DNA of 53,133 nt, from contig JAEEYE010000001.1 in assembly GCA_016291665.1 (NCBI GenBank), positions 119,021-172,153 of the forward strand, in the 5' to 3' direction. Below, one piece after another: positions 17,610-23,965 of this stretch (positions within the stretch are counted from its first letter, which is position 1; each line of letters begins with the position of its first letter). The DNA comes from Oxalobacter sp. (GTDB taxonomy: Bacteria > Pseudomonadota > Gammaproteobacteria > Burkholderiales > Burkholderiaceae_D). Made by a program: the position numbers and the translations under genes. Under the pieces are notes generated by a model. The model ran no database searches. It worked only from the letters and a program-made list of their open reading frames with translations, and was not told where the DNA came from.

Positions 17610-18260
17610 TTATTCGTCTTTTTCGATAACAACAGCATTGCCATTAGCTGTAACACAAAAAACATAGGGCAGGTAGGTTGTGCCGCCTTTTGAATTGGCT
17701 GTTTCTGGGTCAAGCGTAATGTAATCGAAATCAACGCCAATTACTGCATTGCATCCAAGATCGTAAGCAGCTTCTTTCAACTCTTGGAGTGCACGGCGCC
17801 TGATTTTGACTAAAGAGTCTGTTAGCGCTTGTCCAACATCCGTTGCTTTACTGAAAAAGATGCCATCAGTTCCTCTGTCAATTTGAATAGCATCATCACC
17901 AGAGATATATCCAGAGTATTTGGTGATCTTATAGCCATCAAAGCTGAAACCGGAGGTAATCAGCATACTTGCCAAGGCTCTTTGTTTTTCTTCTTTTGCT
18001 TGTGATTCGGCCAAGGCCTTCTGCTTGGCCTTTTTAATTCTGTCAAGTTTTTCGTTTAAAACTTTCAGTTTCTCTTCATGATAAGGATCATTTGTCTGCA
18101 AATATTCCTTGAATCCTTCAATATGTTTTAATACATCATTTTCTCGAAAATCAACGCTATATAAGTCTACGTTATCGCTTAGATTTAGTTTGTTTTTAAG
18201 ATAATCTTTAAATTGCGATGGGTCAATATAAAAAAATTGTGCTATCTCAATAATTCTCAT
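17610..18260 (-). CDS. YbjQ/UPF0145 (DUF74)-like domain protein with N-terminal helical extension
   Basis: This is a 216-residue protein. The C-terminal half (about residues 108 to 212) resembles the YbjQ/UPF0145 heavy-metal-binding-like family: GYKITKYSGYISGDDAI, then a helix with RRRALQELKEAAYDLGCNAVIGVDFDY and a final strand FCVTANGNAVVIE. The family forms pentamers and has no established function. The first 100 residues are unusual for it: a helical region followed by a Lys/Glu/Ala-rich coiled coil (residues 62 to 95). It follows a small zinc-ribbon gene by 31 bases and is probably cotranscribed with it. Confidence 0.75.
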   Translation of the reverse strand: MRIIEIAQFFYIDPSQFKDYLKNKLNLSDNVDLYSVDFRENDVLKHIEGFKEYLQTNDPYHEEKLKVLNEKLDRIKKAKQKALAESQAKEEKQRALASMLITSGFSFDGYKITKYSGYISGDDAIQIDRGTDGIFFSKATDVGQALTDSLVKIRRRALQELKEAAYDLGCNAVIGVDFDYITLDPETANSKGGTTYLPYVFCVTANGNAVVIEKDE

Positions 18261-18291
18261 AATTTCTCACTTTATGTTGTTTTGGACATGG

Positions 18292-18549
18292 TTAAAGATA
18301 TTTCATTGCTTCTTCGTTAGTCGGATCAATATCTAATACCAGGCTTGCATATCTACTGGCGCGCGAAGGGTCTGATTTACATTTTTCTAAAAGCCTGTCG
18401 ACATCACTTTTTACAGAAATTTCCGATTTCTTCTTTGGTTTTTCACTTTGCAAGACTTTATGTTGTGAATTACAAAACTGGCAGACTTTATATCCGCCTT
18501 TATCGATAAAGACATTTGCCCCACAATTAGAACATACAAGTTTTTGCAT
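18292..18549 (-). CDS. Small zinc-ribbon protein
   Basis: This is an 85-residue protein with an N-terminal zinc ribbon: CSNCG and CQFCN, about 20 residues apart. A Lys-rich linker and a short helical C-terminus (SDVDRLLEKCKSDPSRASRY, then DIDPTNEEAMKYL, like the end of a TPR helix pair) follow. The start at 18549 is preceded by GGGGAAA; the frame is open upstream to 18624 but lacks features. It lies directly before the YbjQ-like gene and may work with it. Confidence 0.7.
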   Translation of the reverse strand: MQKLVCSNCGANVFIDKGGYKVCQFCNSQHKVLQSEKPKKKSEISVKSDVDRLLEKCKSDPSRASRYASLVLDIDPTNEEAMKYL

Positions 18550-18665
18550 TCGATTTTCCCCGCTGTTGGTGTGAACGATGTGCCCACCTGCAATGCAGTT
18601 AGTTAACTTTGACCACTCTACCAAATATTCTTGAATAGAAGGTGACTGATTGGATTCATCGAGTG

Positions 18666-19430
18666 TTACACAGTGATAGATGCCGATGCCTTTTCCTTAG
18701 CCTTCCGCTTTGTCTGCACTGTCATCAAAGCATCCAACAGTCGCAACAGCTTCCTGTCCAATGCTGAGTCATACCGGGCAACCACATCAAAGTTGATATG
18801 ACAGCATGCCGCACCATAGGCCTGTTGCCTGATGGTCTCGATGTACTCAATGGACTGAAGTTCCGTATGCAACAGGTTGGACACCGTGGATATCAGGTTG
18901 TCTTTTGTCAGTTCTTCCAATTCGGCCAATTCTTCAAGCCTTTTATGGATTGGATAAGGCAGGTTGTTTTCAAGGAATTCAAAAAGACTGGATATATCTG
19001 ATTCACTAAAATCCCCGCTAAGGCCTCTAAAAGCCTCTGCAAGCGATTTTTTATATTGGGATAGTGTAGGGGTATCAAAAGCCAGCAAATGCCTTATAGA
19101 GGCTGTATTTTCGACATTCAAATGGATTGGTGATGAATCATTGATTAAAGTCAGGGGAATACTAATTGAGTCATTTAATCCCGTGGATATTGACGCACGT
19201 TCGGCTGATAAAAGACGGCGTTTCCTCCAGATCGTATTGGCAATGTCTTGAACCAGTGTTTCTTCGGTAATGGTCTTTGGTTCATATTCCGAAAGTAAGT
19301 CTGATAAGAGCGTCGCATAATCCGTCGCTGACTCTGATGGAAGGAGTAACTGGCTTGACAGAATGCCGTGCTTGACGGCGTTCAAGGCTGTTGGTGATGG
19401 TGTTGGTGTTACCGGTGTTAATACTGGCAT
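18666..19430 (-). CDS. Mobile-element-associated protein of unknown function
   Basis: This 254-residue protein starts MPVLTPVTPTPSPTALNAVK and then HGILSSQLLLPSE. The motif AxKHGxxS..LLPxE followed by a helical DYATLLSDLLSEYEPKT and TIWRKRRLLSAE is one I associate with uncharacterised proteins in proteobacterial mobile elements, sometimes compared loosely with terminase small subunits. The rest is helical. A ribosome site AAGGAAACACA precedes the ATG. No enzyme motif is visible. Its promoter should lie in the repeat-rich gap upstream. Confidence 0.7.
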   Translation of the reverse strand: MPVLTPVTPTPSPTALNAVKHGILSSQLLLPSESATDYATLLSDLLSEYEPKTITEETLVQDIANTIWRKRRLLSAERASISTGLNDSISIPLTLINDSSPIHLNVENTASIRHLLAFDTPTLSQYKKSLAEAFRGLSGDFSESDISSLFEFLENNLPYPIHKRLEELAELEELTKDNLISTVSNLLHTELQSIEYIETIRQQAYGAACCHINFDVVARYDSALDRKLLRLLDALMTVQTKRKAKEKASASITV

Positions 19431-19784
19431 TGTGTTTCCTTTTTGTCTTACTATTCATTCAGTCCACCTTATTGTCTGATGACTTTCTTCTATCTGTAAT
19501 GATGAGTATTCCTTACGGAATACAAAGATATAGAAGAAAGTATTATATATACCTAAAGGTATATATATTAATATAGCGACACGATTTTGCCATTATGGAT
19601 TTTCATTATAAATCAACGCTTTAACAAAAGATAACGACTGTCGATTTTTTAAGAATGATTAGAGAAACGACAGCAATAAAATATCGTTTAATATCAACCA
19701 CTTAATAATGTAACCAAAAAAGTTGACAGCCGTAATTTGCCTATTATTTCAGCAATTGGAACATTGGACGGAAAATCATAAAAA
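19431..19784. other. 354-bp repeat-rich non-coding region, candidate origin
   Basis: No gene is present. The left half holds three stacked perfect inverted repeats (19482-19567), followed by a very A+T-rich segment to 19784. Short CGAC/GTCG words recur (for example ACGACTGTCG near 19636). The region sits between an unknown gene and the putative replication protein gene, a usual place for a replication or transfer origin. Confidence 0.55.
19482..19567. repeat. Nested and adjacent inverted repeats (possible ori/oriT)
   Basis: Outer arms ACTTTCTTCTAT (19482-19493) and ATAGAAGAAAGT (19530-19541) are perfect 12-bp inverted repeats. Inside them GTATTCC and GGAATAC flank a TTAC loop (19506-19523). 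Right after the outer arm, TATATATACC and GGTATATATA flank a TAAA loop (19544-19567). All three are perfect and lie within 86 bases. Confidence 0.85.
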
Positions 19785-20714
19785 CTAATCCGCATCCATC
19801 CATGCGTCTATTGGGAATGTTGCTGGATCGTCTGACAACATACTTGAAGGATGAGCTTTGAAATGCAGTGACTGCATCAACGTAGCCACTTCCGGGGGTA
19901 TGATGTGATACTCGCCCCAAGTAAAAGCATACAGTGATGGTAGTACCTGCTGTCTTATAGTTCTGTAACCGTCTTTGTATGAATATTGTCCTGACACATC
20001 TTTTGGGCGATGTGGTTTGCCTTTGTATGTGCAGACGATAAAGCCCACATCTAGCAGTTCCTGTCTGGCTTTAATCAGCCGTTTTTCCGTAAAGCCGCGA
20101 CTCTTGAACATCTGCGTTTCTGTTTTTTGGCTTGATTTCAATTCATACGAGCATTGCAGGTAACCGTTCAAAGTGTAGCCCTTTGCCCTAATACCTTTTG
20201 ATTCGCGCCAATCCGCAACCATGTAGGTCATGACTTTCACGGCATCACCTGACAAGCTGGCAAACTTTCTTGTATTGATTACATCTATCGGGAATCGGGC
20301 AAACGGGATCAGCCTGATTTCTTTCGTTATCATGCCGGAAGTGGACAGGAAAGCTGGCAATGGATTCTGCACTGGCAGCCATGTCACCGCAAAGCAATCC
20401 TTGATGGTGTAATTGTTGCCATTGGTCTGGAATACAAGATTTTCTGCTTTCAGTTCCGCTAATGCTTTTCCATAACGGTATTTAGACATCCCCCATTGCT
20501 CGTATTCTTTTGGAAGTATGGTCAATGAGCCATTGTTGTTTGGGTAGTATCTCGACATCAGATACCACAACACTTTGACAGAATCTCCTGACAGGTTACG
20601 GAAAACGGCCGTATCAATCAGGTCGCGAGGTAGCCGTGTAAATTTTCCCTTGTATTTGGGAATCATGCGCTCATAGTAGCTTTTGAAACCGGTAGTTGGA
20701 TTGCGATAGCTCAT
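19785..20714 (-). CDS. Putative replication protein with duplicated winged-helix-like unit
   Basis: This 309-residue protein contains an internal duplication. Residues 25 to 56 (FTRLPRDLIDTAVFRNLSGD and onward) align with residues 138 to 169 (FARFPIDVINTRKFASLSGD and onward). A second pair, SKYRYGKALAELKAENLVF at 77 and TEKRLIKARQELLDVGFIV at 209, follows each at the same distance. The pattern of L/F, serine and helix before a predicted recognition helix and hairpin is that of winged-helix DNA-binding domains seen in replication initiators and phage replisome organisers. A role in replication of the island is inference from this and from the inverted repeats next to its 3' end. AAGGGTG precedes the ATG. 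Confidence 0.65.
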   Translation of the reverse strand: MSYRNPTTGFKSYYERMIPKYKGKFTRLPRDLIDTAVFRNLSGDSVKVLWYLMSRYYPNNNGSLTILPKEYEQWGMSKYRYGKALAELKAENLVFQTNGNNYTIKDCFAVTWLPVQNPLPAFLSTSGMITKEIRLIPFARFPIDVINTRKFASLSGDAVKVMTYMVADWRESKGIRAKGYTLNGYLQCSYELKSSQKTETQMFKSRGFTEKRLIKARQELLDVGFIVCTYKGKPHRPKDVSGQYSYKDGYRTIRQQVLPSLYAFTWGEYHIIPPEVATLMQSLHFKAHPSSMLSDDPATFPIDAWMDAD

Positions 20715-20768
20715 AAGTCACCCTTAAGACAGAAAAGGGATTGTTTCCAATCCTCTGTGTCTGGTTTA

Positions 20769-21248
20769 TCAGTCTTTAAACATTCCTGGGCATGTTAAGT
20801 AGTAGCCCATCCTGGGTCTGCCTGTTTTGTCCCTGACTTTGGCTTTGCAAACAATTTCGCTACCGGCAATTCTGTTCAACTTTGAACGCAAAGATGCAAT
20901 CCAGATGTAACTGCATTCATCATTCCGTGTCATCACCATTTTTCCGGCCAACAGCCACTTGATAGCCCTACCGCGGTCAGAATCAGTTGCGAGTCGCTTA
21001 ATTTCGAATATTGCTTCCGGCGATAGCTTACATCTACCAACGGTGTCATTATGTTCGGGAGAAACGATATTGGAATCTCTACCTGTTGATACATCAACAG
21101 GCTTTTCCTTTTTGTATGGCCTAATAATACATTCATGGTTGGATGTAACTTCAGATATCATCCGGTCGAATTGCTCATCATTGCAGACTAGCGCAATGAC
21201 GTTTCTCCCGTCATTCCAATGGTTCCTATAAGTTTTCACCAAAATCAT
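20769..21248 (-). CDS. Small island protein of unknown function
   Basis: This is a 159-residue soluble protein. Residues 85 to 150 form a region like a small winged-helix domain (DRGRAIKWLLAGKMVMTRND, then LRSKLNRIAGSEIVCKAKV and RPRMGYYLT), reminiscent of helix-turn-helix domains that replace DNA-binding modules in element proteins. The N-terminus has a beta-alpha strand (IALVCNDEQFDRMIS). Its ATG overlaps the stop of the upstream AlpA-like gene (ATGA), so the two are translationally coupled and probably act together. I do not recognise the family. Confidence 0.6.
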   Translation of the reverse strand: MILVKTYRNHWNDGRNVIALVCNDEQFDRMISEVTSNHECIIRPYKKEKPVDVSTGRDSNIVSPEHNDTVGRCKLSPEAIFEIKRLATDSDRGRAIKWLLAGKMVMTRNDECSYIWIASLRSKLNRIAGSEIVCKAKVRDKTGRPRMGYYLTCPGMFKD

Positions 21249-21430
21249 TTCTGTCCTCCAAGACTGTTAAGGTATTCTTCAATATCGGATTGCCTCCATG
21301 CGACAGCCCTTGTCCCAATTTTGATCGACAGCGGAAACTTCCCCTCTGCCATCAGTCGGTAAATTGTTGTCCGTCCATATCCGGTTGCATTCATTACGGC
21401 CGGTAGACGTAAGTTTTTGTTGATTGCCAT
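21245..21430 (-). CDS. AlpA-family small DNA-binding regulator (copy 1)
   Basis: This 61-residue protein is a MerR-like/AlpA helix-turn-helix. It reads MAINKNLRLPAVMNATGYGR, then TTIYRLMAEGKFPLSIKIG and ends with AVAWRQSDIEEYL, the standard AlpA layout. AlpA-type proteins of P4-like elements (Vis/AlpA) control integrase expression and excision. The start at 21430 follows AAAGGAAAAGAA; a start at 21445 would only add five residues. It overlaps the next gene by 4 bases. Confidence 0.85.
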   Translation of the reverse strand: MAINKNLRLPAVMNATGYGRTTIYRLMAEGKFPLSIKIGTRAVAWRQSDIEEYLNSLGGQK

Positions 21431-21593
21431 TTCTTTTCCTTTCAAATGGCAGTTGATAAAAACCCTTGATGGGTTACTCTTTATTAGAATAATGCCATAA
21501 AAGGACAGAGAATTACAGATAAGTTTTTGGGATTTTGCAGAATCCCAACAACGGTTATTGGAATTTGTTCAATATCGTCGAATTAGCATGGCC

Positions 21594-21827
21594 TTAATTG
21601 GCCATTTCATACTGCTTAGACATACGGCTAGCTATAAATGCGTTGATGTCTGAAAGTCTCCAACCGATTGCCCTAGCGCCAAGTTGGATAGGTTGGGGAA
21701 AGTTCTCAACTCCCTTGATTTTGGATTTGCGCCAAAGTCTGATGGTTTCATTGCAGACACCAAGCATTGCAGACAATTCAGCCAGTCTGATGATGCGGTC
21801 GATGGTTGGGTAGGCAGTAGTTTCCAT
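21594..21827 (-). CDS. AlpA-like small DNA-binding regulator (copy 2)
   Basis: This 77-residue protein has the same fold class as the AlpA gene downstream: an N-terminal helix-turn-helix (LAELSAMLGVCNETIRLWRK), a short linker with NFPQPIQLGARAIGW and the final RLSDINAFIASR. The two AlpA-like proteins share little beyond the motif, so this is an old pair rather than a recent duplication. The start at 21827 has AAAGGGA in front. Two regulators may give early/late or integration/excision control. Confidence 0.82.
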   Translation of the reverse strand: METTAYPTIDRIIRLAELSAMLGVCNETIRLWRKSKIKGVENFPQPIQLGARAIGWRLSDINAFIASRMSKQYEMAN

Positions 21828-22015
21828 AACAGTCCCTTTTGTTTTGTGTTGGTTGTACAAATAACAGCAAGTGCTGTCATGACTGTTATGCTAGTCAGCA
21901 ATTTTAGGACGGAAATTTGCCCTATAATCCATTGAATTTAAACAACTTTTCTTATTTAGAATATTTTAAGTTGTTGATTATAAACAAGTTTTTAAAACTG
22001 TCGTAAAATAGGATA

Positions 22016-23308
22016 TTATTCATCCAAATTTAAAAGGTTCTGCCTGCGGATTGCATCTATATGGTCTGCCCATGCTTGGAGCATTTCTTTTCTTTCTTCT
22101 TCATACTCTGCCATATGGGAATAAGCGCCAACAGTCTTATCACGCTCCTTGTGTGACAGCAGTCTCTCTATGGCATCATGCGAAAACCGTGGCACTTTCT
22201 TGCCGTTAACTTCCAACCTCTGCTCTCTAAGCCACGATGATGCCAATGCCCTAAACCCATGGACTGTCATCTTTCCTGTATATCCCATCCGCTTAATCAC
22301 CCTAAGCAAAGCCTCACCCGTCATGGCTTCCCTTGGATTCCCTCTTTTTGGAAAAAGAAAATTACCCCATCCCGTAAGCGGCTCAAGGTCTTTAAGCAAG
22401 GACTTAGCTTGCAATGGCAATTGAATGACATGATCGGACTTGTCAGGGTTAATCTTCCGCTTCCCCATCTTCATGCGCGACCACGGAATCACCCAAACCC
22501 CTTTATCCAAATCAACCTCTGACCACTCTGCCCCTAACAGTTCACTGGAACGCATGAATAGCAACATTGCCAGCCTGAAAGCAATCTTGGTTTGCAAATC
22601 AGCTTTAACATCATCCAATGCTTTCAAGAAGGCAGGAAGTTCTGCGTACTTGATTACCGCAAAATGCCCCTTGTTGGCTTTAGCCAAAACGTCCTTCAAG
22701 TCACCAACAAGGTTATGCTTGATGATTCCGCGCTGTATCGCATGGCTGAAAATACGCTCAATATTTGATTTCAGTCTTTTTGCAGTTTCGGCCACCCCTC
22801 TGCCTTCGACTGTTTTTAGCACATCTATAATCTGTTGGTGCGTTATATCAGCAATTGGAACCTTTCCGATTACAGGAAAGACATCACGCTCCAATCGCCG
22901 AATAATGTCGTGAGCCGTTACTTGCTTCCATTCTGGCAAAGTATTCTGATGCCATGACCGGGCAATCTTTTCAAAAGTATGTTCCGTTTTAGCCTTTTCA
23001 GCCTCTTTGACAGCCTTTTTAGCCTCATTTGGATTAATCCCTTTGGCTATCTGCACTTGGGCTTCAAGACGTTTTTTGCGGGCATCTTGGAGCGATACAA
23101 CGGGATATTTGCCGAAACTCATCTTTATCTGTCTGTCATTCAGCCGCGCCAGCATTCGCCAGATTTTTGAGCCATTTGGATTGACTTCAAGATACAAACC
23201 GCCCCCGTCAAACATTGCATATGGCTTATCCACAGGTTTGGCTTTGTTGATGTCATTCACTGTCAAAGGAACCGTTTTGCGCTTTGTCTTTTTCCCGTCG
23301 ATTGCCAT
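22016..23308 (-). CDS. P4-type tyrosine integrase
   Basis: This 430-residue protein is a tyrosine recombinase of the P4/prophage CP4-57 class. It has the N-terminal DUF4102-like arm-binding domain (GGGLYLEVNPNGSKIWRMLA, FGKYPVVSLQDARKKR), a core-binding SAM-like domain (TFEKIARSWHQNT) and the catalytic domain. Catalytic residues are visible as Arg in FMRSSELLGAEW, HGFRALAS for the H-x-x-R box, a LLSHKE histidine and a C-terminal tyrosine in GAYSH. The start at 23308 has GGATG 8 bases upstream and gives the standard N-terminus; an extended start at 23362 is unlikely. It lies beside the ssrA 3' end. Confidence 0.95.
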   Translation of the reverse strand: MAIDGKKTKRKTVPLTVNDINKAKPVDKPYAMFDGGGLYLEVNPNGSKIWRMLARLNDRQIKMSFGKYPVVSLQDARKKRLEAQVQIAKGINPNEAKKAVKEAEKAKTEHTFEKIARSWHQNTLPEWKQVTAHDIIRRLERDVFPVIGKVPIADITHQQIIDVLKTVEGRGVAETAKRLKSNIERIFSHAIQRGIIKHNLVGDLKDVLAKANKGHFAVIKYAELPAFLKALDDVKADLQTKIAFRLAMLLFMRSSELLGAEWSEVDLDKGVWVIPWSRMKMGKRKINPDKSDHVIQLPLQAKSLLKDLEPLTGWGNFLFPKRGNPREAMTGEALLRVIKRMGYTGKMTVHGFRALASSWLREQRLEVNGKKVPRFSHDAIERLLSHKERDKTVGAYSHMAEYEEERKEMLQAWADHIDAIRRQNLLNLDE

Positions 23309-23366
23309 TTTGTATACATCCTTTCGCAATGGTTTTGACCATGTATATAGAATTGTATACAAATTT
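23308..23366. repeat. TGTATACAAA sites at the integrase start
   Basis: TGTATACAAAA is read on the minus strand at 23318-23308 and TGTATACAAAT on the plus strand at 23354-23364, with a degenerate ATGTATATAG between. They match the pair at 15529-15552 at the other end. Here they overlap the integrase start codon and leader, so integrase binding could also repress its own gene. Confidence 0.65.
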
Positions 23367-23434
23367 TTTTGGGTTTGTTTGGGTAAATTTGGGGGTATTA
23401 GGCCGCCGCCACAGAGAGATTATTGATTTTAAAC

Positions 23435-23460
23435 AAAAAAATACCGCCCATTTGGCGGTG
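23435..23460 (-). terminator. Intrinsic terminator of ssrA
   Basis: On the minus strand a stem ACCGCC/GGCGGT with loop AAATG is followed by ATTTTTTTG. It lies about 14 bases beyond the tmRNA CCA end. As it lies on the element side of the attachment site, it was brought by the element and replaces the native terminator. Confidence 0.85.
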
Positions 23461-23479
23461 TTTGGTGTTTAGTGGTGGA

Positions 23480-23496
23480 GGCGGCGGGAGTTGAAC
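23480..23496 (-). repeat. Putative right attachment site inside ssrA
   Basis: GGCGGCGGGAGTTGAAC, part of the acceptor and T-arm of the tmRNA, is repeated with one mismatch at 15459-15475. Crossover within this core keeps the tmRNA intact. Confidence 0.7.
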
Positions 23497-23705
23497 CCGC
23501 GTCCAGAAGCCCTCTACAGACAGTTCTACATACTTAGCCTCGTCTTTTAATTTAACCTGGGCGATGCGGACGGACACGCCCCGCACAGGCGGTCTACCTC
23601 AATTTAACTTCCAGCCCGGTAGCCCAACTGAAAGCGGTTTTCTGTCATATGACCCTACGTGCCTTGCGGCCTGACCCAGAAACAAATCAGTGTAGGGCTG
23701 GCCGA

Positions 23706-23738
23706 TTAGGCAGCCAGTGCGTAACGTTTGTCGTTAGC
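23706..23738 (-). other. tmRNA proteolysis-tag reading frame
   Basis: The resume codon GCT is followed by a ten-codon frame ANDKRYALAA and TAA. The hydrophobic ALAA end is the usual ClpXP/ClpAP recognition end, and the AND start is typical of betaproteobacteria. Confidence 0.93.
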
Positions 23739-23872
23739 AGTTATTTTTTTCTGGATGGATTTACGAGGGAAACCAGTCCTCGGTATGCCCTGTTCTGCTT
23801 TGCAACCCCTGTCGAATCCATAATCGCCCCCATTGGTGATTTAAGATGAACAGAAATCAGAAGCAATTTATA

Positions 23873-23898
23873 ATTATAGTCTTTATTGGCTTTTTCAA
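23873..23898 (-). promoter_or_regulatory. Weak candidate ssrA promoter
   Basis: On the minus strand a perfect TATAAT (23878-23873) lies 42 bases before the mature 5' end, consistent with a short 5' leader trimmed by RNase P. TTGAAA at 23898-23893 is only 14 bases upstream, short for a sigma-70 spacer. Confidence 0.35.
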
Positions 23899-23965
23899 GT
23901 GCCTGTTAGCTTTTTATATTAGAAAACTGTCGTTTTTTAGCAGACACCTATCCCGTATTGAAACT

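Larger units (their letters stand above)
15459..23496. mobile_element. Integrative element in the 3' end of ssrA, about 8 kb
   Basis: The element is bounded by a direct repeat of the ssrA 3' end. The tyrosine integrase lies next to the intact tmRNA gene, as is usual for elements that use ssrA as their target. Inside are a serine recombinase, an unrecognised cargo gene in the opposite direction, a YbjQ-like and zinc-ribbon pair, a protein with an AVKHGILS N-terminus, a putative winged-helix replication protein, a small unknown protein and two AlpA-like regulators. Most of these genes look more A+T-rich than the flanking chromosome. No conjugation or phage structural genes are present, so it is best described as an integrative, possibly satellite-like, element. 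Confidence 0.82.
23473..23831 (-). ncRNA. ssrA: Transfer-messenger RNA (tmRNA)
   Basis: This is a one-piece tmRNA of about 359 nt. The 5' end GGGGGCG pairs with CGCCUCC before the terminal ACCA to form the seven-pair acceptor stem, with one G-U pair. The conserved 5' segment reads GGATTCGACAGGGGTTGC, and the T-arm shows GGGTTCAACTCCC. tmRNA frees stalled ribosomes and tags the nascent protein for proteolysis. The gene is intact although an integrative element uses its 3' end. Confidence 0.97.

Noticed and set aside
23649-23849. 66-codon plus-strand frame across the tmRNA gene
   Set aside because: It is opposite a clear structured RNA gene and shows no protein features.
23846-23965. N-terminal extension of prfC
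   Set aside because: The extra 40 residues are hydrophobic and unlike any RF3; the region better fits the divergent ssrA promoter.
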